A DNA stretch of 64,000 nucleotides. Origin: Hydrogenophaga borbori (GTDB lineage: Bacteria > Pseudomonadota > Gammaproteobacteria > Burkholderiales > Burkholderiaceae_C). The stretch covers positions 248,001 through 312,000 of the forward strand of contig NZ_QVLS01000006.1 of assembly GCF_003417535.1 (NCBI RefSeq), given 5' to 3'. The position numbers and the translations under genes were made by a program. Under the pieces are notes generated by a model. It was given only the letters and a program-made list of their open reading frames with translations. It had not been told where the DNA came from and did not search any database. Position 1 is the first letter of the stretch. The number at the start of each line of letters is the position of its first letter. Below are positions 32,488 through 41,353 of the stretch, piece by piece.

Positions 32488-32510
32488 GGGTGTTCCAGCA
32501 CGGAACACCC
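32488..32510. promoter_or_regulatory. 9-bp inverted repeat between tag and the acyl-CoA synthetase gene
   Basis: GGGTGTTCC-AGCAC-GGAACACCC is a perfect 9-bp inverted repeat. It lies 28 bp after the tag stop and about 140 bp before the next gene. It may be an operator (half-site TGTTCC) or a terminator hairpin for tag; no U-tract follows. Confidence 0.45.
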
Positions 32511-32583
32511 GGGCCTGGGGATTGCCCGAGGGTGCGCCCGCGCGGCGCCGGCGCGAACATGTCCATTCGCCCAGGAGAACCCC

Positions 32584-32643
32584 ATGAGCGCCGCCGGCCC
32601 GTTTCCCTGGCGCCCAGCCCCGCAGTGCGCCGCACGGAGGTGA
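32584..32643 (+). CDS. Mini-cistron copy B (19 codons) before the acyl-CoA synthetase
   Basis: Open frame of 19 codons, peptide [19 protein letters not shown], with its own CAGGAG ribosome-binding site 8 bp upstream. The 3' part (CCGCAGTGCGCCGCACGG then AGGT) matches copies A, C and D. Its TGA lies inside GGAGGTGA, and the ATG of the next gene is 5 bp further on, so terminating ribosomes would stand on the Shine-Dalgarno sequence of the next gene. Confidence 0.6.
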   Translation: MSAAGPFPWRPAPQCAARR

Positions 32644-32648
32644 ATACC

Positions 32649-34343
32649 ATGAGCACCGAGACCGAATCCCTCGCCCGCGGCGCCAGCCAGCCGCCGCTGC
32701 GCGAAGACACCATTGGCGCCGCGCTGGACGCCACCGCGCGCGAGCACGCGAACCGCGAGGCGCTGGTGATTCCCCAGGAAGGCGTGCGCTGGACCTGGGC
32801 CGAGTTGCGCGAGCGCGCCGATGAATGGGCCGCCGGCCTGCTGTCCCTGGGCCTGCAGCCGGGCGACCGCGTGGGCATCTGGGCGCCCAACTGCAGCGCC
32901 TGGGCGCTCACGCAGTTCGCCACCGCGCGCGCCGGGCTCATCCTGGTCAACATCAACCCGGCCTACCGTGCCAGCGAACTGGCCTACGCGCTGCACAAGG
33001 TGGGCTGCCGTGCCCTGGTGCTGGCGCCCGCGATCAAGAGCAGCGACTGCCTGGCCATCCTGCGCGGCGTCGCGCCCGAGCTCGACCGCTGCGCGCCCGG
33101 CCAGCTGCAGGCCGCCGCGCTGCCCGAGCTGCGCTGGGTGATCCGCCTGGGCGAGGCGCGCACGCCCGGCATGCTCAACTTCGCCGACGTGGGCGCGCGC
33201 GCCACGCCCGCGCTGCGCGAACGCCTGGCCGCCATCGGCCCGCGCCTGAAGGCGCGCGACCCGATCAACATCCAGTTCACCTCCGGCACCACGGGCCACC
33301 CCAAGGGCGCCACGCTCACGCACCGCAACATCCTCAACAACGGCTACTTCGTGGGCGAGGCCATCCGCCTGCAGGCGGCCGATCGGCTGTGCATTCCCGT
33401 GCCGCTGTACCACTGCTTCGGCATGGTCATGGGCAACCTGGCCTGCGTCACGCACGGCAGCACCATGGTCTACCCGAGCGAGTCCTTCGACCCGCAGGCG
33501 GTGCTGCGCACCGTGCAGGCCGAGCGATGCACGGTGCTCTATGGCGTGCCCACCATGTTCATCGCCGTGCTCGACCACCCGGACTTCGCCGGCACCGACC
33601 TGGGCACGCTGCGCACCGGCATCATGGCCGGCTCGCCCTGCCCCATCGAGGTGATGAAGCGCGTGCAGAGCCAGATGCACATGGGCGAGGTGACCATCGC
33701 CTACGGCATGACCGAGACCTCGCCGGTGTCCACGCAAAGCGCGGTGGACGACCCGTTGGAGCGGCGGGTGTCCACTGTGGGCCGCGTGCAGCCGCACCTG
33801 GAGATCAAGATCGTCGACACCGAGGGCCGCACCGTGCCGCGCGGCGCCGTGGGCGAGTTCTGCACGCGCGGCTACTCGGTGATGCAGGGCTACTGGGGCG
33901 ACGCGGAGAAGACCGCCGAGGCCATCGACAGCGAGGGCTGGATGCACACCGGCGACCTGGCGACCATGGACGAGGCGGGCTTCGTCAACATCGTGGGCCG
34001 CCTCAAGGACATGGTGATCCGTGGCGGCGAGAACGTGTACCCGCGCGAGGTGGAGGAGTTCTACTACCGCCACCCCAAGGTGCAGGACGTGCAGGTGGTC
34101 GGCGTGCCCGACCCCAGGTACGGCGAGGTGCTGTGCGCCTGCGTGGTGCTCAAGCCCGGCCAGCAGGCCAGCGCCGACGAGCTGCGCGCGTTCGCGCAGG
34201 GTCAGATCGCGCACTACAAGGTGCCGGCGTACATCGAGTTCGTCGACGCCCTGCCCATGACCATCACCGGCAAGATCCAGAAGTTCGTGCTGCGCGAGCA
34301 GATGGCGAAGAAGCTGGGCCTGACAGCGGCGGCCACCGCCTGA
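32649..34343 (+). CDS. AMP-binding acyl-CoA synthetase (FadD/fatty-acid type)
   Basis: 564 aa adenylate-forming enzyme that activates a carboxylic acid to its CoA thioester. P-loop-like motif [16 protein letters not shown] near residues 209-224, [51 protein letters not shown] hinge, and the catalytic Lys in [12 protein letters not shown]. Resembles medium/long-chain synthetases of the malonate/propionate-to-acyl group. The ATG at 32649 directly follows mini-cistron B; the frame open further upstream has no support. Confidence 0.95.
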   Translation: MSTETESLARGASQPPLREDTIGAALDATAREHANREALVIPQEGVRWTWAELRERADEWAAGLLSLGLQPGDRVGIWAPNCSAWALTQFATARAGLILVNINPAYRASELAYALHKVGCRALVLAPAIKSSDCLAILRGVAPELDRCAPGQLQAAALPELRWVIRLGEARTPGMLNFADVGARATPALRERLAAIGPRLKARDPINIQFTSGTTGHPKGATLTHRNILNNGYFVGEAIRLQAADRLCIPVPLYHCFGMVMGNLACVTHGSTMVYPSESFDPQAVLRTVQAERCTVLYGVPTMFIAVLDHPDFAGTDLGTLRTGIMAGSPCPIEVMKRVQSQMHMGEVTIAYGMTETSPVSTQSAVDDPLERRVSTVGRVQPHLEIKIVDTEGRTVPRGAVGEFCTRGYSVMQGYWGDAEKTAEAIDSEGWMHTGDLATMDEAGFVNIVGRLKDMVIRGGENVYPREVEEFYYRHPKVQDVQVVGVPDPRYGEVLCACVVLKPGQQASADELRAFAQGQIAHYKVPAYIEFVDALPMTITGKIQKFVLREQMAKKLGLTAAATA

Positions 34344-34356
34344 ACGGACCCCGCGC

Positions 34357-34386
34357 GCGGCGCCGCAGACCACCGACCGGCGCCGC
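34357..34386. terminator. Inverted repeats between the acyl-CoA synthetase and LysR genes
   Basis: GCGGCGCC (34357-34364) pairs with GGCGCCGC (34379-34386) across 14 bp, in the 64-bp gap between convergent stops. The first arm is itself part of a 10-bp palindrome. Terminator role is only positional inference. Confidence 0.3.
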
Positions 34387-34407
34387 TGACCCGGCGGCGC
34401 GGTGGCC

Positions 34408-35289
34408 TCAGCCCGCGCGGCCCGGCGGCTCGCGGTAAGCCTCGGCGATCAGGTCCGTCAGCAGGCGCGTGGCCTCGGCCAGGTCCGCGCGGTGCACGAT
34501 GCCGATGTCGCGGTGGAAGGTGTGCGCGCCCAGGTCCAGCGCCCGCACGCCGGCCGGCCAGCGGCGCCGGTCGGTGGTCTGCGGCACCAGGGTCGCGCCC
34601 AGGCCCGCCGCCACCAGCCGCACGATGGCCTCCTGTTCGTCGAGTTCGCACACCTCCCGCACCGCCAGGCCCTGGGCGCGCAGGAAACGGTCCACCTGCC
34701 GGCCGCCGAAGGAGCTGCGGTCGTAGCGGATGAAGGGCAGGCCCGCGATCAGCGCGCGCCAGTCGCCCGGCGGCGCGGCGCGTGGCACCAGCAGGCGGAA
34801 GGGCTCGCGCGCCAGCGGCGTCCAGCGCAGGTCGCTGTGCAGCGCGAAGGGCGGGCGGATGATGAGCGCCGCGTCGAGATCGCCGGCGTCCACCGCGTTG
34901 AGCAGCGCGGTCGACACGCCGGGCACCACGCGCGTGCGGCTGCCCGGCAGCTGGCGGTGGAACTTCACCAGGGCCTGCGGCAGCACGGCCTGCTGCACCG
35001 AAGCGATGGCGCCCAGCGCCACGAACACCGCCGGCGCCTGGGTGCGCTGGCGCGAGCCCAGCTGGCCGTAGAGCTGGATCAGGGCCTGCGCCTGCGCCAG
35101 CGTCTGCCGTCCGCGCCGGTTCAGCCGCGCCGCGCGGCCGGTGCGGTCGAACAGGGTGAAGCCCAGTTCCTCCTCCAGCCGCTTCATCTGCGCGCTCACG
35201 GCCGCCTGCGTCAGGCCGATCTGCTGGCCGGCGGCGGCGAAGGTGCCCTCGCGGGCCACGGCAACGAAGGTCTTGAGTTCGCGAATCAT
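34408..35289 (-). CDS. LysR-family transcriptional regulator, possibly leaderless
   Basis: 293 aa. Start [52 protein letters not shown] is a canonical LysR helix-turn-helix. The ATG is preceded with no gap by an inverted repeat (35290-35308) that leaves no Shine-Dalgarno sequence, and TATTCT lies 6 bp before the ATG as a possible -10. The mRNA may thus be leaderless. Divergent from the VOC/flavin reductase pair, which it probably controls. Confidence 0.93.
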   Translation of the reverse strand: MIRELKTFVAVAREGTFAAAGQQIGLTQAAVSAQMKRLEEELGFTLFDRTGRAARLNRRGRQTLAQAQALIQLYGQLGSRQRTQAPAVFVALGAIASVQQAVLPQALVKFHRQLPGSRTRVVPGVSTALLNAVDAGDLDAALIIRPPFALHSDLRWTPLAREPFRLLVPRAAPPGDWRALIAGLPFIRYDRSSFGGRQVDRFLRAQGLAVREVCELDEQEAIVRLVAAGLGATLVPQTTDRRRWPAGVRALDLGAHTFHRDIGIVHRADLAEATRLLTDLIAEAYREPPGRAG

Positions 35290-35308
35290 GCACAAAGAAT
35301 ACTTGTGC
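35290..35308. promoter_or_regulatory. Inverted repeat abutting the LysR start codon
   Basis: GCACAA-N7-TTGTGC, a perfect 6-bp inverted repeat of the T-N11-A kind typical for LysR-type regulators, placed directly against the LysR ATG and about 80 bp before the divergent VOC gene. Probable autoregulatory site. Confidence 0.6.
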
Positions 35309-35389
35309 TCGGTGCAAAAAACGATTGATTCTCTTTTGGCTCGGCAGGGCCTAGCATCGCGGCTTTCCATCCCACCCACGAGACCGTCG

Positions 35390-35866
35390 ATGAACACCGC
35401 CACCGCCGCCCCCGCTCCCACCATGCGCGCGCCCAGCACCAACCCCGCGCCGATGTCGCCCTTCCACCTCGCCTTCCCGGTGCACGACCTGGCCGCCGCG
35501 CGCCGCTTCTACGGCGACATGCTGGGCTGCCCCGAGGGCCGCAGCTCGCCCGAGTGGATCGACTTCAACTTCTACGGCCACCAGATCGTGGCCCACCTCG
35601 CGCCCGAGGCCTGCGGTGGCGCGGCGGTGAACGCGGTCGATGGCCACGGCGTGCCGGTGCGCCACTTCGGCATCGTGCTGCCCCTGGCCGACTGGGAGGC
35701 CATGGCCGAGCGCCTGAAAAGCCTGGGCACGACCTTCGTGATCGAGCCCTACATCCGCTTCAAGGGCCAGCCCGGCGAGCAGGCCACCATGTTCTTTCTC
35801 GACCCCTCGGGCAACGCCATCGAGGTGAAGGCCTTCGGCGACATCAACAAACTGTTCGCCAAGTGA
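35390..35866 (+). CDS. VOC-superfamily (glyoxalase/dioxygenase) protein
   Basis: 158 aa. [23 protein letters not shown] provides the first His ligand and beta-alpha start; [18 protein letters not shown] provides the Glu ligand. The first 22 residues are Ala/Pro-rich; the Met at residue 22 is an alternative start. Coupled to the flavin reductase-like gene by GTGA overlap, so the two probably act together under the divergent LysR regulator. Confidence 0.88.
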   Translation: MNTATAAPAPTMRAPSTNPAPMSPFHLAFPVHDLAAARRFYGDMLGCPEGRSSPEWIDFNFYGHQIVAHLAPEACGGAAVNAVDGHGVPVRHFGIVLPLADWEAMAERLKSLGTTFVIEPYIRFKGQPGEQATMFFLDPSGNAIEVKAFGDINKLFAK

Positions 35867-36444
35867 ACGTCAGCCGCTTCGAGCCCGTGCGGCCCGAGCA
35901 CGCCAGCCGCCTCATCAACCACGGCCCCACCGTGCTGGTGACCAGCGCGCACGGCGGGCGGCGCAATGTGATGGCGGCGGCCTGGTCGATGCCCGTGGAA
36001 TTCACGCCGCCGCGCGTCGCGGTGGTGATCGACAAAAGCACCTTCACGCGCGAGCTTGCGCAGGCCGGCGGCGGCTTCGGCCTGTGCCTGCCGGGCCTCG
36101 CGCTCGCGGACCTCACCTACAGCGTCGGCCAGCACAGCGGGCGCGAGGGCGACAAGTTCGCGCGCTACGGCATCGGCACCCTCACCGGTCCCGTGCTCGG
36201 CATGCCCCTCATCGAGCACGGCTGCGCGGCCTGGCTCGAATGCCGCCTGATCCCCGAGCGGCACACCGAGGACGCCTACGACACCTGCTTTGCCGAGGTG
36301 GTGGCCGCCGCGGCCGACCCGCGCATCTTCGCCAAGGGGCGCTGGCTGTTCGACGAGCGCAACGCCGAACTGCAGACCATCCACCACCTGGGCGCGGGCC
36401 TCTTCGTGCGCTCGGGCGGCACGGTGCAGGCCCGGGCGCTGTAA
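35863..36444 (+). CDS. Flavin reductase-like (FMN-binding split barrel) protein
   Basis: 193 aa from a GTG that overlaps the VOC stop. [39 protein letters not shown] is the FMN-binding start of the flavin reductase-like family, and GHSG-like and HLGAGLFVR segments follow. The family includes flavin reductases of two-component oxygenases and FMN-binding proteins without reductase activity. No partner monooxygenase lies nearby. Confidence 0.88.
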   Translation: MNVSRFEPVRPEHASRLINHGPTVLVTSAHGGRRNVMAAAWSMPVEFTPPRVAVVIDKSTFTRELAQAGGGFGLCLPGLALADLTYSVGQHSGREGDKFARYGIGTLTGPVLGMPLIEHGCAAWLECRLIPERHTEDAYDTCFAEVVAAAADPRIFAKGRWLFDERNAELQTIHHLGAGLFVRSGGTVQARAL

Positions 36445-36499
36445 GCCCCGCGCCAAGACCCCCCGTTCTCGTCGGACGCCGCGTGTCCTGCACGCGGTG

Positions 36500-36523
36500 C
36501 TTGCATTCGGCCAGCAATGCAAG
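36500..36523. promoter_or_regulatory. 8-8-8 inverted repeat upstream of the amino acid ABC operon
   Basis: CTTGCATT-N8-AATGCAAG is a perfect inverted repeat about 105 bp before the ABC receptor gene. Downstream the half-site theme recurs: ACTTG-CAAATTT-CAAGT (36544-36560) and GTGCATC twice (36560-36566, 36572-36578). Looks like a regulator-binding cluster; the RpiR protein of the same operon is a candidate (inference). Confidence 0.55.
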
Positions 36524-36628
36524 TAGATTTGCGCAATCGATGGACTTGCAAATTTCAAGTGCATCGTCTTGGTGCATCAGGAACTCCCCGTTTTGATGCG
36601 CGTTCCACCCCTTCCCGAGGATTCCCGC

Positions 36629-37381
36629 ATGAAGACCCATCGCCGAGTTCTGCTCGCGGCCGCCCTGTGCGCCGCCTTGGGCGGCACCACCGCCCTCGCC
36701 CAGGCCCAGACCCTCGTGGTCGCCACCGACACCGCCTTCGTGCCCTTCGAGTTCAAACAGGGCGACAAGTACGTGGGCTTCGACATCGATCTGTGGGACG
36801 CCGTGGCCAAGGAGCTGGGCCTGAGCTACCGCCTCCAGCCCATGGACTTCAACGGCATCCTGCCCGCGCTGCAGACCAAGAACGTGGACGTGGCGCTCGC
36901 GGGCATCACCATCAAGGACGAGCGCAAGAAGGTCATCGACTTCTCCGACGGCTACTACGACAGCGGCTTCATGATCATGGTGCCGGCCGACAGCCAGGTG
37001 AAGGGCGCGCCGGACCTCAAGGGCAAGAGCCTGGCCATCAAGACCGGCACCTCGGCCGCCGACTACGCCAAGGCCAATTTCCAGGGCACCGAGCTGCGCC
37101 AGTTCCCCAACATCGACAACGCTTACCTCGAGCTCATGACCGGCCGCGTGGACGCCGCCATGCACGACACGCCCAACGTGCTGTACTTCGCCAACACGGC
37201 GGGCAAGGGCAAGGTCAAGGTGGTGGGCACGCAGATGATGGCCCACCAGTACGGCATCGGCTTTCCCAAGGGCAGCCCGCTGGTGCCCAAGGTGAACGGC
37301 GCGCTGGCCAAGATCAAGGCCGATGGCCGCTACAACGCCATCTACAAGAAGTGGTTCGGCACCGAGCCGCCCAAGCCCTGA
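36629..37381 (+). CDS. Polar amino acid ABC transporter receptor (GlnH-like)
   Basis: Periplasmic receptor (250 aa) with a signal peptide to about 26 (ALAQAQ). [36 protein letters not shown] and [28 protein letters not shown] are signature segments of family 3 binding proteins (glutamine, arginine, glutamate). The ATG at 36629 begins a proper signal peptide, so it is preferred over an in-frame ATG 60 bp upstream. First gene of a receptor-permease-ATPase-hydrolase-regulator set. Confidence 0.95.
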   Translation: MKTHRRVLLAAALCAALGGTTALAQAQTLVVATDTAFVPFEFKQGDKYVGFDIDLWDAVAKELGLSYRLQPMDFNGILPALQTKNVDVALAGITIKDERKKVIDFSDGYYDSGFMIMVPADSQVKGAPDLKGKSLAIKTGTSAADYAKANFQGTELRQFPNIDNAYLELMTGRVDAAMHDTPNVLYFANTAGKGKVKVVGTQMMAHQYGIGFPKGSPLVPKVNGALAKIKADGRYNAIYKKWFGTEPPKP

Positions 37382-37418
37382 TCGCCCGGGCACGCGCACC
37401 TCACGCCAGAGCTTCACC

Positions 37419-38071
37419 ATGGATTTCGACGTCTCGGTGATCGTCAACGCCCTGCCGGCGCTGCTGCAGGGCGCCAAGCTCACGGTGCTCATCACCGTGG
37501 CGGGCCTGCTGGGCGGCACCGTGGTGGGGCTGGTCTTCGGCCTCATGCGGGCCTACGGCAACCGACTGCTCAACACCCTGGGCTTCCTCTACATCGAACT
37601 GGTCCGCGGCACGCCCATCGTGGTGCAGGTCATGTTCATCTACTTCGCGCTGCCGGTGCTCGCCGACATCCGCGTCGACCCGATGACGGCGGCGATCACC
37701 TCGATCGTCGTCAACTCGGGCGCCTACATCGCCGAGATCGTGCGCGGCGCCTTCCTGTCGGTGCCCAAGGGCCTGCGCGAGGCCGGGCTGGCGCTGGGCC
37801 TGCCCTCGTGGCGCGTGCTGGCCTTCGTCATCGGCCCGGTGGCCTTTCGCCGCATGACGCCGCCGCTGGGCAACCAGTTCATCGTCAGCCTGAAGGACAC
37901 CTCGCTGTTCATCGTCATCGGCGTGGGCGAGCTCACGCGCCAGGGCCAGGAGATCATGGCCGCCAACTTCCGCGCGGTGGAGATCTGGAGCGCCGTGGCC
38001 CTCATTTACCTGTGCCTGATCGGCGCGCTCACCTTCGCGCTGCGCACGGTCGAGAAACGGATGCGCATCCT

Positions 38072-38075
<4 letters not shown>
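37419..38075 (+). CDS. Polar amino acid ABC transporter permease (GlnP-like)
   Basis: 218 aa with about five helices and the HEQRA-type motif [74 protein letters not shown] is the EAA coupling loop. Coupled to the ATPase gene by ATGA overlap. Confidence 0.96.
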
Positions 38076-38800
<725 letters not shown>

Positions 38801-38808
38801 CGGACCGC

Positions 38809-39843
38809 ATGCTCGCTCATCTGCAACTCGAAGGCTCCCCGTTCGAGGTGGGCCAGGCCCTGGGCCGCTTCGGCGCGGCCGCCCTGCACCGCTACGCGCA
38901 GGCATCGCCCGCGTGGGCCACGGTCATGCGCTGGCGCGGCCATCCGCGCGTGGCCGCCATGGCCGCGCTGGTGCGCGCCCACCACCCTGCCATCTGGCAG
39001 GAGCTGCAGGGACTGGCCGATGGCCTGGGCCTGCCCGCCGACGAGGTGTTCCTGTGGAACTGCCGCGGCGACCTCTGGGCCATGGCGCCCGACGGCTGCA
39101 CCACCGTGCAGCTGCCCCCCGCCGCGCCCGGCGCCGCGCCCGTGGTGGCCCACAACGAAGACGGCGACCCGGCCTTCCAGGGCCACTGCGCCATCGCGCA
39201 GGTTGCGGTCCGCGGCGGCGCGCGCTTCGCCTCGTTCGTCTACCCGGGCTCGCTGCCGGGCCACACCTTCGCGGCCACGGCTGGTGGGCTGGTGATGACG
39301 GTGAACAACCTGCGCGCGCTGGAGGCGGGCACCGGCCTGCCGCGCATGGTGCTGACCCGTGCGCTGCTGGACGCGCCCGGCGTGGAGGCGGCGCTGGATG
39401 GCCTGCGCGCCGCGCCGCGCGCGGGCGGCTTTCACCTCACGCTGGCGCAGGCCGGGCGGCCCGGCATCGTCAGCGTGGAGTTCAACGACGCCCTGGTCTC
39501 GGTGCAGGCCGTGCAGCGGCCGGCGGTGCACGCCAATCACATGGTGCATGCGGCCATGGCGCACCGCCCGCAGATCGTCACCGGTTCGTCCGGCCACCGC
39601 CAGTTGCGCGGCGACGAGCTGCTGCGCCAGCAAGGAGCCGAAGCCATCGACCCGCTCGACATCCTGTTCGACGCCGAGGACCCGCGCTACCCGATCTACC
39701 GCGACCGGGCCGACGACAGCGACCACGAAAACACCATGGCCACCGCGAGCTTCACGCTCGGGCCCACGCAGGTGGACTGGGAGGTGCGCACGGGCGGCCA
39801 CCGCGAAACCTCGTTTAGGATGCGCGACGCCCTTCGCCTGTAG
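38809..39843 (+). CDS. C45-type Ntn-hydrolase (acyl-coenzyme A:6-APA acyltransferase-like)
   Basis: 344 aa. The family is autoproteolytic; C97 in MAPDGCTTVQLPP would be the N-terminal nucleophile after cleavage, and PVVAHNEDGDPAFQG and GFVMTVNNL-like segments follow the C45 pattern. Related proteins hydrolyse or transfer acyl groups on amides and peptides. Located directly after an amino acid ABC transporter and before an RpiR regulator, which suggests release of an amino acid from an amide or peptide (inference). Confidence 0.85.
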   Translation: MLAHLQLEGSPFEVGQALGRFGAAALHRYAQASPAWATVMRWRGHPRVAAMAALVRAHHPAIWQELQGLADGLGLPADEVFLWNCRGDLWAMAPDGCTTVQLPPAAPGAAPVVAHNEDGDPAFQGHCAIAQVAVRGGARFASFVYPGSLPGHTFAATAGGLVMTVNNLRALEAGTGLPRMVLTRALLDAPGVEAALDGLRAAPRAGGFHLTLAQAGRPGIVSVEFNDALVSVQAVQRPAVHANHMVHAAMAHRPQIVTGSSGHRQLRGDELLRQQGAEAIDPLDILFDAEDPRYPIYRDRADDSDHENTMATASFTLGPTQVDWEVRTGGHRETSFRMRDALRL

Positions 39844-39867
39844 CCTCTCACCGCGCCGTCCCCACCC

Positions 39868-40788
39868 ATGCCGAAACCCGCTCCGCCCGTGGCGACCACC
39901 GTGGACGGGCTGCGCGCGCTCGTCGTCGCCATCGGCCGCGGCGACGCCAGCGTCTCGCTCGGCGGCAAGGCGCTCGCGGTGCTGGCGCGGCTGGTCGAGC
40001 AGCCCAAGGACGTGGCGCTCAGCACCATCACCGAGCTGGGCGAGCGCATGGGCGTGAACCCCTCCACCCTCACGCGCCTGGCCACCCGCCTGGGTTTTGC
40101 CGGCTTCACCGATTTCCAGGCCGTGTTCCGCGAGCACGCCATGCAGGGCGGGCCGCATTTCTATACGCAGCAGGCGCACCGCCTGCTGGAAGACGCCTCG
40201 GCCGACAGCCCGCGCACCGCGCGCGGCGTGGTGGCCAAGCTGGCGCAGGAATCCATCCGCAATGTCGACGCCTTCCTGGGCCAGCTCGACGAGGCCGAAC
40301 TCGGCAAGGCGGCGCGCCTGCTGGCGCGCGCGCCGCACGTGCGCATTCTGGGCCTGCGGCAGATCCATTCCATCGCCAGCTTCCTCACCTACGGCCTGGG
40401 CATGCTGCGCGCCGAGGTCGCACTGGCCGACGGCCCGGGCCTGGGCGTGGCCGAGAGCCTGGCCCAGATGTCGCCGGGCGACGCCCTCATCGTCTGCAGC
40501 GTGGCGCCCTACACCCGCATGGTGGCCGACGTGGCGCGCGCCGCCGCCGCCGCCGGCGTGCACGTCATCGCCATCACCGACACCCGCGCCTCGCCGCTGG
40601 CGCCGCCCGCGCGCCACGCCTTCTTCATCCCGCACGAGAGCAGCTTCATCAGCAACAGCATGGGCGCCTACGTGGTGTTCTGCGAAGGGCTGATCAACCT
40701 GGTGGCGCGCGAACTGGGTGACAAGGCCCTGCAGGCGCTGGCGCGCCGCGAGGGCTTCATCGAGAGCCTGGGGATCGAGACCGGCTGA
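39868..40788 (+). CDS. MurR/RpiR-family transcriptional regulator
   Basis: 306 aa. N-terminal helix-turn-helix STITELGERMGVNPSTLTRLATRLGFAGFTDFQAVFRE, then a SIS domain (ARAPHVRILGLRQIHSIASFLTYGL, DALIVCSVAPYTRMVADVARAAAAAGVHVIAITDTRASPLA). RpiR proteins mostly sense sugar phosphates or related small molecules. Last gene of the ABC/hydrolase operon, convergent with the GNAT gene. Confidence 0.93.
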   Translation: MPKPAPPVATTVDGLRALVVAIGRGDASVSLGGKALAVLARLVEQPKDVALSTITELGERMGVNPSTLTRLATRLGFAGFTDFQAVFREHAMQGGPHFYTQQAHRLLEDASADSPRTARGVVAKLAQESIRNVDAFLGQLDEAELGKAARLLARAPHVRILGLRQIHSIASFLTYGLGMLRAEVALADGPGLGVAESLAQMSPGDALIVCSVAPYTRMVADVARAAAAAGVHVIAITDTRASPLAPPARHAFFIPHESSFISNSMGAYVVFCEGLINLVARELGDKALQALARREGFIESLGIETG

Positions 40789-40801
40789 TCGATCAGCCGG
40801 T
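40780..40801. terminator. 22-bp perfect palindrome containing both convergent stop codons
   Basis: The 22 bp from 40780 to 40801 (core GGCTGATCGATCAGCC) read identically on both strands. The RpiR stop TGA (40786-40788) and the GNAT stop (40795-40793) are mirror images within it. As RNA it could form a 9-bp stem with a 4-nt loop from either direction. Candidate bidirectional terminator; no U-tract. Confidence 0.5.
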
Positions 40802-41353
40802 GGCCGAGAACGCCGCGTGGTACGCCACCTCGCCGCGCGGCACGGGGCCCGCGAACGCCAGGCCCATGAAGTACTCGGGCGGCACGCCAGGATAGGCCAG
40901 TCCCTCGTGCACCGCGAAGCCCCAGCGGCCGTAGTAGGCCGGCTCGCCCAGCACCACGCAGCCCTCGGCGCCCAGGGCCCGCAGGCGCGCCAGCCCTTCG
41001 TCCATCAGGCGGGCGCCGATGCCCGCGCGTTGCCGCGAAGGCCGCACCGCGATCGGCCCCAGGCCGTACCAGCGCCCGGCACGGCCGGCGATGGTGACCG
41101 GCGAGAACGCGACGTGGCCGACCAGGCCCTCGGCCCCGTCCACGGCCACCAGCGAGAGCGTGAGCGCGCCGGCCGCGCGCAGCTCGCGCACGATGGCCGG
41201 TTCGGTGCCGGCGCTGTGGGGGGTGCCGGCGAAGGCCTGGGCGACCAGCGAGGCGATGGCGGGGGCGTCGGTGGGCTGTTCGGGGCGCAGCTGCATGGGC
41301 TGCATTGTCGGGGCGGCGTCGGTGAGGCGCGCGCCCGGCAACGGGGCGTTCAT
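40793..41353 (-). CDS. GNAT-family N-acetyltransferase (YhbS-like)
   Basis: 186 aa. The GNAT core is LGPIAVRPSRQRAGIGARLMDEGLARLRALGAEGCVVLGEPAYYGRWGF, where RxxGIG binds acetyl-CoA. The ATG at 41353 overlaps the hsdR stop (ATGA), so it is co-transcribed with the restriction-modification genes. The domain begins at MQLRPEQ (codon 20 or so), which may be the true start. Substrate unknown. Confidence 0.88.
   Translation of the reverse strand: MNAPLPGARLTDAAPTMQPMQLRPEQPTDAPAIASLVAQAFAGTPHSAGTEPAIVRELRAAGALTLSLVAVDGAEGLVGHVAFSPVTIAGRAGRWYGLGPIAVRPSRQRAGIGARLMDEGLARLRALGAEGCVVLGEPAYYGRWGFAVHEGLAYPGVPPEYFMGLAFAGPVPRGEVAYHAAFSATG

Noticed and set aside
36569..36628. Upstream start for the amino acid receptor (extra 20 codons)
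   Set aside because: The extension lacks hydrophobic or conserved features and would push the signal peptide away from the N-terminus.
41290..41353. N-terminal 57 bp of the GNAT gene as a fifth mini-cistron copy
   Set aside because: It starts ATGAACGCC by overlap with the hsdR stop and contains GACAATGC, which resembles copy A. It lacks the GGAGGT block and is in frame with the GNAT protein, so it is treated as coding extension.
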